64,000 nt of DNA. Source: Paenibacillus sp. FSL H8-0537. GTDB lineage: Bacteria; Bacillota; Bacilli; Paenibacillales; Paenibacillaceae. The position numbers and the translations under genes were made by a program. Of the stretch, positions 50,456 through 59,176 are shown one piece after another (position 1 is the stretch's first letter; the number at the start of each line of letters is the position of its first letter). The notes below the pieces were generated by a model that was not told the origin of the DNA, did not search any database, and worked only from the letters and a program-made list of their open reading frames with translations. Location: contig NZ_CP150290.1 in the NCBI RefSeq assembly GCF_038051995.1, forward strand, positions 4,578,001 through 4,642,000. Direction: 5' to 3'.

Positions 50456-51319
50456 ATGACCTACAGTATAAATACCGATACCGTACTCGGAAAAGTAAAG
50501 CTTAACATTAGCGATATGGAGCGTTCGCTGCCATTTTATCAGGAGGTCGTTGGCTTGCAGGTATTGGAGCGCCAAGGCAGTACAGCCAGCCTTACGGCTG
50601 ATGGCGTCAATGTACTCATTGAGCTGGAGGAAATTCCGAATGCCATCGTCTCTGAGCGCAGAACAACGACCGGCCTATACCACTACGCTCTGCTGCTGCC
50701 TAATCGCGAGGCGCTTGGCGCCGCACTTGCCAGATTAATCGCCTCCGGCATTCACATCGGCCAAGCCGATCATCTGGTCAGTGAAGCGCTGTATATTACA
50801 GACCCTGACAACAATGGCATTGAAATTTATGCGGACAGGCCGCGCTCGGAGTGGAAAAAAGAAGAGAACGGCGATTACATTATGGCGAGCAATCCCATCG
50901 ATTGGGACGGCCTCCTTGCCGCTGCTGATCCGGCTGCCGCCACACTGCTGCCGGCTGGCACAATAATCGGCCATATTCATCTTCATATTAATGGCATTCC
51001 GGCTGCCCGCGCCTTTTACAATGGGCTGCTTGGCTTTGATATCGTAGGCGACTACACCGATTTCAAAGCATTGTTCGTCTCAGCTGGAGGCTATCACCAT
51101 CATATCGGGCTTAACATTTGGGCTGGCATTGGCGCTCCTGCACCTGCCGCCAGCAGTACCGGGCTGGACTACTTCACCATCATCTATCCGAATCTTGCGG
51201 AAAGGGATACAGCCATAAGCAGGCTGCGTGAGGCGGGAGCAGCTCTTGACGAGTCAGATGGCGTTATTTTTGCAACCGATCCTTCCAGCATTCGGATTGA
51301 GCTTGCAGTAGCAAAATAA
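50456..51319 (+). CDS. VOC family protein, catechol-2,3-dioxygenase (CatE)-like
   Basis: A 287-residue protein of two vicinal-oxygen-chelate modules. VKLNISDMERSLPFYQEVVGL opens the first, with YHYALLLPNREAL and ADHLVSEALYITDPDNNGIEIYADRP; the second runs IGHIHLHINGIPAARAFYNGL, HHIGLNIWAG, and SIRIELAV. Metal ligands are His in GHIHLHI, His in YHHHIGLN, and Glu in IRIELA, as in CatE. It probably cleaves catechols or detoxifies quinones. AGGAGGAATT precedes the ATG. Monocistronic with its own promoter and terminator. Confidence 0.9.
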   Translation: MTYSINTDTVLGKVKLNISDMERSLPFYQEVVGLQVLERQGSTASLTADGVNVLIELEEIPNAIVSERRTTTGLYHYALLLPNREALGAALARLIASGIHIGQADHLVSEALYITDPDNNGIEIYADRPRSEWKKEENGDYIMASNPIDWDGLLAAADPAAATLLPAGTIIGHIHLHINGIPAARAFYNGLLGFDIVGDYTDFKALFVSAGGYHHHIGLNIWAGIGAPAPAASSTGLDYFTIIYPNLAERDTAISRLREAGAALDESDGVIFATDPSSIRIELAVAK

Positions 51320-51343
51320 TAAACCAGCAAGCAGCAGCTACAG

Positions 51344-51388
51344 CAAAAGCCGCGCAAAACCACTGGCATGTGGTTTTGCGCGGCTTTT
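51344..51388. terminator. Strong terminator of the VOC gene
   Basis: AAAAGCCGCGCAAAACCAC pairs exactly with its inverse, around TGGCAT, with T-run after. It may also serve the convergent GT39 gene. Confidence 0.9.
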
Positions 51389-51440
51389 ATGCATTTTTTA
51401 CTGAAAGATTTGCTCCAGTTCCATTAAAGAACCGCACTTT

Positions 51441-53780
51441 TTAGCTGCCGCTCAACAACGCAGCTTGCGGCGTCACCTCATATATAGTTATATTGCTGCC
51501 GCCTCCGCCGATGCCTCGGTAGCTGCTGTCTTCCGCATTGCTGTTTCCACTTGTCGTTAGCCATTCGCTGGCTGCGACCTGCTGACCATACGAAGTAATC
51601 CACTTCGTCAGCTCATTATTATTGCCGCCTCCACGGCCCCCTTGTGAAACAAGGAAATATTTCAGCTCCCCAGCGGCCACGAGCGCCTTCAGCCGGTCTA
51701 CCGACAGGACGGGATCGGAACCGGAATAACCGCCGAGTATAATCACATTTTCACCGGAATCAATGATATATGGCGCTGCGGTCGAATAGCTGTTCGTCGC
51801 AAACAGGTACTTCTCGCCTGTATGGTGCGCCTTCAAAAAAACAAGCGCTGCTTCATTAAGCGGCTCATCGCGAGAAGAGGCATTCGTCTGATCAGGTCCT
51901 GCCTCTGGCAGCTGGCTGCTCTGGCCGTATACGATAGGTGTCGCCGCCCAGTAAGCTGGACCAATGAAAAGAACAAGCAGCCCGAGCAGCGCAATCAGAT
52001 TCACGGCAGGCTGCTGCCAGACTTTGCGGCGGCTCACCACATGTACTCCGTTTTGAACGCAAGCGCCGGCTTTCAAATATCCACCTTGCCCATACGGCTC
52101 GGTATCTGCACCAGCATTCGCCTCTGCTTCATAGCCTTCTATGCCTTCACTACCTTTACTGCTATTTCGGATAAATGACTTCGCTTGCTTCTGCTTCTTT
52201 AGCCGCCATGCAATAAGCAGCAGGCTTGCTGCCAATCCGCCAATTAGCACGGCAAGCGACCACCCGCTGCCAATTGTAGCGTCAAATGGCTGCATAATAT
52301 ACCATTCAAACCCAGCTGTTGTGGCAATTCCGAGTGGCAGCAGCCAGCCTGGCCAGCCAGCTCTGCTGCGATATTGGCCCCACAGCTCACCCCAGCCTGC
52401 TCCAAGCAGCGCGGCAATTGGAGGTCCCATCATAATTAAATAATAGGGATGGAAAAAGCCGGCGACGCTGAAAAACGCCATAACCGGCAGCAGCCACGCC
52501 AGCCAAAATAACGTTTCCTTATGCTTCATCGTCAAGTTGCGTCTGCGAATGCTCGCCAGCATGCCCACGCAGGCGACAAATACAAAAGGCAGGAACCAAC
52601 TCGCTTGACCCGACAGCTCCGCTTGGAACAATCGAAGCGGCCCTGCCGTACCTGTTCCAAACATGCCGCCTGATCCACCGCCTACAAAGCCGCCGCGAGT
52701 GCTCATGCCGTCCATACCGATGCCAGGCCAACCGTTAAAGCCACCAGCTCCAGCGCCTCCTCCGGCTCCTCCGCCATTATTGCGGTCCGCGCCCTGACTG
52801 TTTCCATCGCGATGGCCGCCAGCATCACCATCCAGCCCCTGCCCATCCTGCTCTACAGCTGCAATGCTGCGGTTGCCGCCTGGCACATCGCCGCTGAACC
52901 AGCTATTGACCACATTCGTCTGGGCAAAGGCTGTGTTTCCAATCGCTGGAAGCTGCTGCGGCCCCATCATCGAGCCGGTACTGCCTCCGCGATTTCCGGT
53001 CAGCCTTGAAAGCCCGTTATATCCGAATGCCAGCTCCAACACGGAGTTTGTCTGGCTGCTGCCCACATAGGGCCGATTATCTGTCGATATAGAATCAACT
53101 GTCACCGCCCAGGACAAGGAAACAACCAGCATAATAGCGGTCGCTCCTGCCAGCAGGCTGATTTTCTTAAACCACTTGCCCTTCCACGCCATTAAAGCAA
53201 ATAAATAAAACGCCGGAAGCACCATGTAGGCCTCCATCATTTTCATATTAAAGCTGACGCCTATGACGGCAAAAGCGCCAATCAGCCAAAGCGCCTTGCC
53301 CTGCTTCGTTCCGCGAAATAACAGCCAAACCGCAAGCAGCAGCGTAAACACGAGCATGCTGTCGATATTATTCGTCCGGCTCACTGCAACCGCAACCGGC
53401 ATCGTTGCCATCGCCGCAGCTCCAATGCGCGCCGCCGCAAGTCCAAAGGACGGTTTGAGCAGCACATACAGCAAAATCGTCGAGCCCATACCCGCTAACG
53501 CTTGGGGCAAAATCACGCTCCAGCCATGCAGGCCCAGCACATAGGCAAAAGCCGTCTGTATCCAGAACGTTACCGGCGGCTTGTCAACGGTTACGAAGCC
53601 GCCAGAATCGACCGTTGCAAAGAAAAAATTGTGGAAGCTTTGCAGCATGCTGGCGACCGCAGTCGTGTAATACGTATTGACATGGTCATCTGTCCAAATT
53701 AAAAATCCATTCAAAAATGCCGAAACGAGGATACCTATCATTAATATTGCATCTAATCGCTGTTTTTTTATTGGTGCCAT
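51441..53780 (-). CDS. GT39-type membrane glycosyltransferase (YkcB-like)
   Basis: A 779-residue polyprenol-phosphate-sugar-dependent transferase with about eleven membrane helices. N-terminal part: LIWTDDHVNTYYTTAVASML, then DSGGFVTVDKPPVTFWIQ, the Asp-bearing first extracellular loop of PMT/ArnT enzymes. A Gly/Asn/Asp/Met-rich extracellular stretch of about 100 residues (around 300-390: NGGGAGGGAGAGGFNGW, GGGSGGMFGTG) interrupts the usual order. C-terminal periplasmic-type domain: FLKAHHTGEKYLFATNSYST, VILGGYSGSDPVLSVDRLK. It probably adds a sugar to a surface polymer or protein. An 11-bp-phased operator precedes it, as it does the VTC operon. Confidence 0.9.
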   Translation of the reverse strand: MAPIKKQRLDAILMIGILVSAFLNGFLIWTDDHVNTYYTTAVASMLQSFHNFFFATVDSGGFVTVDKPPVTFWIQTAFAYVLGLHGWSVILPQALAGMGSTILLYVLLKPSFGLAAARIGAAAMATMPVAVAVSRTNNIDSMLVFTLLLAVWLLFRGTKQGKALWLIGAFAVIGVSFNMKMMEAYMVLPAFYLFALMAWKGKWFKKISLLAGATAIMLVVSLSWAVTVDSISTDNRPYVGSSQTNSVLELAFGYNGLSRLTGNRGGSTGSMMGPQQLPAIGNTAFAQTNVVNSWFSGDVPGGNRSIAAVEQDGQGLDGDAGGHRDGNSQGADRNNGGGAGGGAGAGGFNGWPGIGMDGMSTRGGFVGGGSGGMFGTGTAGPLRLFQAELSGQASWFLPFVFVACVGMLASIRRRNLTMKHKETLFWLAWLLPVMAFFSVAGFFHPYYLIMMGPPIAALLGAGWGELWGQYRSRAGWPGWLLPLGIATTAGFEWYIMQPFDATIGSGWSLAVLIGGLAASLLLIAWRLKKQKQAKSFIRNSSKGSEGIEGYEAEANAGADTEPYGQGGYLKAGACVQNGVHVVSRRKVWQQPAVNLIALLGLLVLFIGPAYWAATPIVYGQSSQLPEAGPDQTNASSRDEPLNEAALVFLKAHHTGEKYLFATNSYSTAAPYIIDSGENVIILGGYSGSDPVLSVDRLKALVAAGELKYFLVSQGGRGGGNNNELTKWITSYGQQVAASEWLTTSGNSNAEDSSYRGIGGGGSNITIYEVTPQAALLSGS

Positions 53781-53840
53781 CGTTCAGCCGCCCTTTCACT
53801 TCCGTCTCTTGCTTCACTATGTGAGATTGTGCGCCTTTTC

Positions 53841-53879
53841 CCTGAAACCCGAATGAAGCAAAGCTGAAAATTTGCTTAA
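53841..53879 (-). promoter_or_regulatory. Phased TTCAGC-like half-site array upstream of the GT39 gene
   Basis: On the minus strand TTAAGC (53879-53874), TTCAGC (53868-53863), TTCATT (53857-53852) and TTCAGG (53846-53841) follow one another at exactly 11-bp steps, 61-99 bp before the GT39 start. The same element and spacing is found upstream of the VTC operon. OmpR/PhoB-family regulators bind such tandem repeats on one DNA face. A lone TTCAGC also occurs at 53903 before the response-regulator gene. Confidence 0.65.
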
Positions 53880-53960
53880 AACCATAAAAATCAGATGAAA
53901 CTTTCAGCGAAACAGATAATAATGAAAGAAGCATGCGTTTGCAAAACTGGAGATGATAAA

Positions 53961-54644
53961 ATGTCGGTTAAAGGAATTAAGCTGCTGCTTGTTGATGACG
54001 AGCCGCATATTGTGCAGTTTTTGGAGCTTGGCTTGCTGAATGAAGGCGCGGATATTAGGACAGCCAGCAATGGCGAGGAAGCGATCATAGTCGCTAGCGA
54101 CTTCAAACCGCATGTTGTCATTTTGGATGTGATGATGCCGGGCATGAATGGCTTTGAAGTATGCCAGGCACTTAAGGCAACGGGCGATAATATCGCCATT
54201 ATTATGCTGACTGCCAAGGACGAAACGCAGGATCGCGTGAAGGGGCTGAACATTGGCGCTGACGATTATATCATAAAGCCGTTCAGCTTTGAGGAATTGC
54301 TTGCCCGCATTCAGGCGAGGCTTCGCAATCAGTTTCCGAATTTGCTCGGGGAAGTTGTATACGGTCCGTTTTGCATCGACGATCTGCGCAAGGAGCTGTC
54401 CTACATGGATAAAATGCTGGAGCTTTCGCCTACCGAATATGAGCTGCTGAAATATATTGTGATGAATAACGGCATTGTACTGAGCAAGGCGCTTATTTTG
54501 GACAAAGTATGGGGTTATCATTTTCGCGGCGAGGAAAACATTGTGGAGGTGTACATCCGTTCGCTGCGTGAGAAGCTGCAGGACAAAGAGCACAGACTTA
54601 TTCGTACACTACGCGGCTCTGGCTATCGCATGGATTTTCCATGA
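53961..54644 (+). CDS. OmpR/PhoB family response regulator
   Basis: A 227-residue regulator: receiver domain (KLLLVDDEPHIVQF with acidic pocket; phospho-acceptor Asp in HVVILDVMMPGMNGF; MLTAKDETQDRVKGL; Lys in DDYIIKPFSFEELLAR) and C-terminal winged helix (LSPTEYELLKYIVMNNG; VEVYIRSLREKL). ATG 53961 has GGAGATGATAAA before it, so the longer open frame from 53895 is rejected. It overlaps the histidine kinase by 4 nt. Likely to bind the phased arrays near the GT39 gene and VTC operon. Confidence 0.95.
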   Translation: MSVKGIKLLLVDDEPHIVQFLELGLLNEGADIRTASNGEEAIIVASDFKPHVVILDVMMPGMNGFEVCQALKATGDNIAIIMLTAKDETQDRVKGLNIGADDYIIKPFSFEELLARIQARLRNQFPNLLGEVVYGPFCIDDLRKELSYMDKMLELSPTEYELLKYIVMNNGIVLSKALILDKVWGYHFRGEENIVEVYIRSLREKLQDKEHRLIRTLRGSGYRMDFP

Positions 54645-56143
54645 TGGGCCGAAAAGCTCCGCTGCTGCTTCGTCTCTTAAAGCCCGAATCGCTTCGCTAC
54701 CAACTGCTCAGCCGCTCGCTGTTCGTACTGGCAGGGCTGCTTCTGTTAATTGGAACGCTGCAATACGTTTTTATGAAGGATTTTATTTATAATAATCGCG
54801 CTGAGGCATTGGAAGCGCAAATACAGGCGATGCCTCCCCTGTGGTATATGGACAACATACGCGCTTACCAAAAAAAATCACCCTATAAAGGTGATGCAGC
54901 ATCGCCGGAGGACCCAAGCAATATGCCTATCATTACTCAGCCAAGGTTATCTCTTGCCTATGTTAGCAATACAGGAAAACGGACGGTACTGACGATTAGC
55001 AGTGAAACTTGGACTCCAGAGCTGAGCCAAGAAGAATATATGAAAATTTTAAATGATTTGAAAAAACATCGCGAGGTCAGCTATCGGCTGCTCAGCAACA
55101 GCGAAGGGGCACAGCAGCTTGTCGTCTTTCGGCTGGCTGGACCGCCAGATTCTCCTGACGGACTCTTTCAAGCGGGCAACGACACGGACTTGCTGCAAAC
55201 GGTACTTGCGTATCAGCTCGCGATTTTCGCTGGGCTGTCTATTCTTGCCTTGGCAGGAGGCCTATCACTGTATTTGCCGATACTGCGCAAGACGCTTTCA
55301 CCTCTGTCGCGTATCGTGAAAGCAGCCCAGCGCACCGATGCCGTCAATCTCACAGAACGGCTTCCTATATCGCAAGGTCAGCAGGAAATCGATCTGCTCT
55401 CGGAAGCATTCAACGGCATGCTCGGCCGGCTGGAAAGCTCCTTCGAGACGGAGCGGCAAACGACGGAGCGGATGCGGCGCTTTGTTGCCGACGCTTCGCA
55501 TGAGCTGCGGACACCACTCACTTCTATCCATGGGTTTCTGGAGGTGCTGCTGCGCGGTGCCGCTACAAATCCTGAACAGCTGCACCACGCCTTAACGAGC
55601 ATGAAGCTGGAATCGACGCGTATCAACAAGCTCGTCGAGGATTTGCTGCTGCTAGCCAAGCTTGATCAGGCGCCGGAGCTCGTTAAAGTGGATACGAGCA
55701 TTGGCAAACTCATTCATGAGTTGGAGCCGCAGCTGCATATTTTGGGCGGAGAGCGAGAGGTGCGAATTGATGCTTCTGTAAGCATATGCGGACGCTGCAA
55801 TCCCGATCAGCTAAAACAGGTGATGCTTAATTTATTTTCAAATGCTGTCCAGCATACCGATGCCGATCTGGGAAAAATATCGCTAAAGCTCGCTAAAGCC
55901 GGAGCCTATGCCGCCATCTCCATTACCGATAATGGAACGGGCATTAAGCCGGAGCATCTCCCCCATTTGTTTGAGCGTTTTTATCGCAGTGAATTTTCAC
56001 GCACCCGCTTGAGCGGCGGAGCAGGCCTTGGACTATCGATAACGCAGTCCATCGTTGAGGCGCACGGCGGCACGATTGAGGCGGCCAGCATTGTCGGCGA
56101 GGGAAGTACTTTCACCGTCAAGCTGCCGTTAGAGGATGCTTAG
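54641..56143 (+). CDS. Two-component sensor histidine kinase
   Basis: A 500-residue membrane kinase: first membrane segment LLSRSLFVLAGLLLLIGTL, an extracellular sensor of about 140 residues (SGTGKRTVLTIS-type PDC-like region, no assured family), second segment AIFAGLSILALAGGLSLYL, HAMP domain, phospho-acceptor His in FVADASHELRTPLTS, N box NLFSNAVQH, G1 DNGTGIKPEHLPHLFERFY, G2 GGAGLGLSI. Together with the preceding gene it makes a complete two-component system. Input signal unknown; its sensor is extracytoplasmic and the neighbours are envelope enzymes. Confidence 0.95.
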   Translation: MMGRKAPLLLRLLKPESLRYQLLSRSLFVLAGLLLLIGTLQYVFMKDFIYNNRAEALEAQIQAMPPLWYMDNIRAYQKKSPYKGDAASPEDPSNMPIITQPRLSLAYVSNTGKRTVLTISSETWTPELSQEEYMKILNDLKKHREVSYRLLSNSEGAQQLVVFRLAGPPDSPDGLFQAGNDTDLLQTVLAYQLAIFAGLSILALAGGLSLYLPILRKTLSPLSRIVKAAQRTDAVNLTERLPISQGQQEIDLLSEAFNGMLGRLESSFETERQTTERMRRFVADASHELRTPLTSIHGFLEVLLRGAATNPEQLHHALTSMKLESTRINKLVEDLLLLAKLDQAPELVKVDTSIGKLIHELEPQLHILGGEREVRIDASVSICGRCNPDQLKQVMLNLFSNAVQHTDADLGKISLKLAKAGAYAAISITDNGTGIKPEHLPHLFERFYRSEFSRTRLSGGAGLGLSITQSIVEAHGGTIEAASIVGEGSTFTVKLPLEDA

Positions 56144-56164
56144 CTTGCTTAAGAGCGCATATGC

Positions 56165-56220
56165 AAACAGGGTGCCCCACACAGCCATGAACTGGCCTCC
56201 GGGACACCCTGTTTTATTTT
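56165..56220. terminator. Terminator between kinase and phosphoesterase genes
   Basis: AACAGGGTG(C)CCC pairs with GGG(A)CACCCTGTT around a 20-nt loop, followed by TTATTTTT. It overlaps the end of the convergent phosphoesterase gene by a few bases. Confidence 0.8.
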
Positions 56221-57479
56221 TCACTTTGCAGCACGAACGTATCCAGCTTGTTGCCTTCCACATCATAAGCCTCGTATGTCAGCTTATCTCCTTCGATGGT
56301 AATGCCGGCAAACAGTTGCTTATGATTTTGAAAATGAACCTTATGATAAAATTGATCCTCTTTCTTCTCATTAAACTTCTGCCCCGCCGCGTTAGTCACG
56401 ACATAGACGGTGCCGCTTGAAGTGCTGATGACACCCTCTCCATCCCCTGTCACCTTTCCATCCTTCAGTGGATATGATCTTGCATATTCATGATTGTGCC
56501 CCTGAAGCACGAGATCAACTCCATATTTGTCAAACAGCTTAACCCAATCATCGATTTTCTCGTATTGATTACCGGCATAAGGACCACGATGCACCGATAC
56601 GATAATCCAGCGTTTATCTGTAGCTGCCAAATCCTGTTCCAGCCACTTCGTCTGCTCCTTTTTGTTTGATTCCGTGTTCAGCATGATGAAGTGCGCCGGG
56701 CCATAGTCGTACGAATACGTCGTTCCAGCGATCGAGCCGTCCGCCCCACTCTCTGGCAAATTGAAATGGGATACAAATTCATCCGCGTTGCCATCAACCT
56801 CGTCGTGATTTCCTGTAACTGGCATTAACGGAAAGCGTGTTACCCACTGCTGCGCCTTGCCAAAAAAGTTTTGCCATGCGATTTCATCATCCGGATTTTC
56901 CGTCAAATCGCCGTTATGCACAATAAACTGCGCACCAGGGAAGGTCTTAAACGCCTGATCCAGCGTATTTCCCCACAGCTCGAAATCCTGCTCCGTTATG
57001 CCTTGCGAATCCGTCACATTAATAAAAGTGAAATGATCTGCATCCTGCGCCTCCGTCATAAAATGGAACGCTTCACTCCAGCCATTCTCGCTGCCATCGC
57101 CCACACGGTACGTATAGGCTGTGCCAGGCGACAGCCCCGTCAGCTCCAGCTTATGCACCCCTCTTATTACGCCATTGCCCGTATTCAGCGTTGTTGTCTT
57201 CCCCTCGATACGACTGACCTGTATCCCCTCGCCCTCGCCAGACAACATTCCCGCATCCATTCCTTCCATCCATTCCACCACCGTTCCTGACTGCGGATTA
57301 TCAGTGAACCAAGTGAATGCGCGGCTCGTTGCCGCATCCTCCTTAAAGGTCGTAACGACCGCATAAGGCTTACCAGCAGCCTTATCTGTGTTCCCATCTG
57401 ATTTCAGCCACTCTATTCCTGCAACAACGAGCAGGAGCAAGAGGCAAAGGGCAATCATCCATATCCATTCCTTTTTCAT
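56214..57479 (-). CDS. Purple-acid-phosphatase-like metallophosphoesterase, secreted
   Basis: A 421-residue protein: an N-terminal membrane anchor or signal (WIWMIALCLLLLLVVAGIEW), a fibronectin-like PAP N domain (GVHKLELTGLSPGTAYTYRVG) and a calcineurin-like phosphoesterase domain. Metal motifs are visible: NVTDSQG (unusual; D in place of GD), FIVHNGDLTE, MPVTGNHDE, IVSVHRGPY, and VLQGHNHEYAR. ATG 57479 (MKKEWIW) has GAAGGAGATT and is chosen over 57542. It is divergent from the VTC operon and may hydrolyse a phosphate product outside the membrane. Substrate not known. Confidence 0.9.
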   Translation of the reverse strand: MKKEWIWMIALCLLLLLVVAGIEWLKSDGNTDKAAGKPYAVVTTFKEDAATSRAFTWFTDNPQSGTVVEWMEGMDAGMLSGEGEGIQVSRIEGKTTTLNTGNGVIRGVHKLELTGLSPGTAYTYRVGDGSENGWSEAFHFMTEAQDADHFTFINVTDSQGITEQDFELWGNTLDQAFKTFPGAQFIVHNGDLTENPDDEIAWQNFFGKAQQWVTRFPLMPVTGNHDEVDGNADEFVSHFNLPESGADGSIAGTTYSYDYGPAHFIMLNTESNKKEQTKWLEQDLAATDKRWIIVSVHRGPYAGNQYEKIDDWVKLFDKYGVDLVLQGHNHEYARSYPLKDGKVTGDGEGVISTSSGTVYVVTNAAGQKFNEKKEDQFYHKVHFQNHKQLFAGITIEGDKLTYEAYDVEGNKLDTFVLQSEK

Positions 57480-57556
57480 CACAATCTCCTTCCCCATGAA
57501 GTTCGTACCCATGCTGCCTTTTACGATAACGCTCCCGCACAAGGCGCGTCAAACGT

Positions 57557-57606
57557 TTCACCTGGCATTCAGCAATCTTTCAGCTGACATTCAGCAATCT
57601 TTCAGC
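57557..57606 (+). promoter_or_regulatory. Five-unit 11-bp-phased TTCAGC operator upstream of the VTC operon
   Basis: TTCACC (57557), then TTCAGC at 57568, 57579, 57590 and 57601: five half-sites at exactly 11-bp steps. The last ends 9 bp before a -35-like TTAACA. This is the textbook layout of an OmpR/PhoB-family activator site, and matches the array before the GT39 gene. Confidence 0.75.
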
Positions 57607-57615
57607 GGGCACTCA

Positions 57616-57643
57616 TTAACACATCAGTATCTGAATTTACAAT
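57616..57643 (+). promoter_or_regulatory. Candidate promoter of the VTC-DUF4956-CotH operon
   Basis: TTAACA (57616-57621), a 16-bp spacer, and TACAAT (57638-57643). It follows directly after the phased operator. About 70 nt of leader precede the VTC gene ATG. Confidence 0.5.
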
Positions 57644-57712
57644 TGCTTTACAAACAGCTTAGCCAAGACATGATGACAGCTAAACGATTGATAGAGAGAA
57701 GGAGGGAGTAAT

Positions 57713-58426
57713 ATGCAGCAAAATTTGAAGTTCCGGCATGAGCTGAAATTTATTATCAACCAGCATCAATATTTCATTATTCGGCAGCGGCTCAAAAATA
57801 TGATGCAGCAGGACGCAAATGTCGGCGATACAGGCGAATACCACATTCGAAGCTTGTATTTCGACGATGTGAACAATAAAGCGCTGCATGAGAAGCTTGG
57901 CGGCATACGTGATCGAAGCAAATATCGGATTCGCATTTACAATACGCAGGACAAGGTCATCCATTTTGAGAAAAAAATCAAATTCAAGGATTACATTGCC
58001 AAAGTCAAGGAGCCACTTACGCGCGCTATGTATGACCAGATGATGGCTGGCGACTACGAGGTGTTCAATCGGCCCGATAAGCCGCTGCTTATGGAAATTT
58101 ACAATGAGATGAAGTACCGGCTGCTTCGTCCGAAGGTGATCGTGGATTATGTGCGCGAGCCTTACGTTTACGAAAATGGCAATGTGCGGATTACATTCGA
58201 CAAAGATTTGCGAACAGGCCTGCATGCGCTGGACATTTTTGACCCGAATCTTGATCCCGTCATTGCCCTGGAAGATAACCGGATGATTCTTGAAGTGAAA
58301 TTCGATGAATACATTCCGGCCTCTATAAAAATCGCGCTTCAGCTCGAAGGGCTGAACCGCACCTCGGCATCCAAATACGTAATTTGCCGCAAATATCTTA
58401 AATTCAACACTTGGGAGGATTTTTAA
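57713..58426 (+). CDS. VTC-domain protein (polyphosphate polymerase fold)
   Basis: A 237-residue protein matching the VTC domain, the triphosphate-tunnel metalloenzyme fold of yeast Vtc4. Opening FRHELKFIINQHQYFIIRQRL has the basic strand; IRSLYFDDVNNKAL follows, then YRIRIYNTQDKVIHFEKKIKFKD with multiple tunnel Arg/Lys residues, RPKVIVDYVREPYVY, VRITFDKDLRT and LEVKFDEYIPASI with Glu/Lys. Tunnel residues look intact, so nucleotide- or polyphosphate-handling activity is plausible. It has no membrane segment; DUF4956 immediately downstream (3 bp) may be its membrane partner. GGAGGGAG precedes the ATG. Confidence 0.9.
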   Translation: MQQNLKFRHELKFIINQHQYFIIRQRLKNMMQQDANVGDTGEYHIRSLYFDDVNNKALHEKLGGIRDRSKYRIRIYNTQDKVIHFEKKIKFKDYIAKVKEPLTRAMYDQMMAGDYEVFNRPDKPLLMEIYNEMKYRLLRPKVIVDYVREPYVYENGNVRITFDKDLRTGLHALDIFDPNLDPVIALEDNRMILEVKFDEYIPASIKIALQLEGLNRTSASKYVICRKYLKFNTWEDF

Positions 58427-58429
58427 ACA

Positions 58430-59158
58430 ATGGAGACAACGACTACGGCAGCAGCAGCAACGACAGAAGCAGCGGAAACGGCAACCTCTTTTTCCGATAT
58501 TATTAAAAACTCGGTGATGAGCAACTTTACCTCCGATATTAGCATTTCAAAAATACTCATTACAATGGGCGTAGCTTTTCTGATTGGTTTCTTCATTTAT
58601 ACGCTGTACAAACGAATATTCAGCGGCGTGCTTTATTCCAAAAGCTTCAACGTCTCGCTCATCGGCATGACGATGGTTACAGCTATGGTCATTATAGCGA
58701 TCAACTCCAATCTGGTGCTCTCGCTCGGTATGGTCGGCGCATTATCCATCGTCCGCTTTAGAACGCCAATTAAAGATCCAACCGACCTGATCTTCCTGTT
58801 CTGGGCAGCCGTTGCCGGTATCGTCTCGGGTGCAGGCTTCTATACGCTCGCTGCTATAGGCTCTGTCATTGTCGGTCTCGTGCTCTTCTTCTTCGTCAAA
58901 GGCGGCTCGGTTGAGCAGCCGTACCTGCTTGTCGTCAACTGTGACAATGAAACGACTGAGAAGGAAATTCACGGCCGTCTAAACAAGCTCGTCAAGCGTT
59001 ACAATGTGAAGCAAAAAACCGTTACGCGCGGCAATGTGGAAATGACGATCGAAATTAGGCTGCGTGATCAGGAAGGCGCGTTTGTTAACCAGCTTTCCGA
59101 GCTTGAAGGTGTCAAAAATGCCGTCTTGATCAGCTACAGCGGGGATTATGTATCTTAA
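58430..59158 (+). CDS. DUF4956 membrane protein
   Basis: A 242-residue protein: acidic Thr/Ala-rich N-terminus, then three to four membrane helices (ISKILITMGVAFLIGFFIYTLY; IGMTMVTAMVIIAIN; LGMVGALSIVRFRTPIKDP; LIFLFWAAVAGIVSGAGFYTLA), followed by a cytosolic ferredoxin-like domain (EQPYLLVVNCDN..., MTIEIRLRDQEG). GALSIVRFRTPIKDPTDL is the DUF4956 hallmark, similar to the MgtC-type turn. Always found next to VTC and CotH proteins; function unknown. GGGAGG precedes the ATG. Confidence 0.9.
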   Translation: METTTTAAAATTEAAETATSFSDIIKNSVMSNFTSDISISKILITMGVAFLIGFFIYTLYKRIFSGVLYSKSFNVSLIGMTMVTAMVIIAINSNLVLSLGMVGALSIVRFRTPIKDPTDLIFLFWAAVAGIVSGAGFYTLAAIGSVIVGLVLFFFVKGGSVEQPYLLVVNCDNETTEKEIHGRLNKLVKRYNVKQKTVTRGNVEMTIEIRLRDQEGAFVNQLSELEGVKNAVLISYSGDYVS

Positions 59159-59176
59159 TATAAGGAGGTTTCCGGC

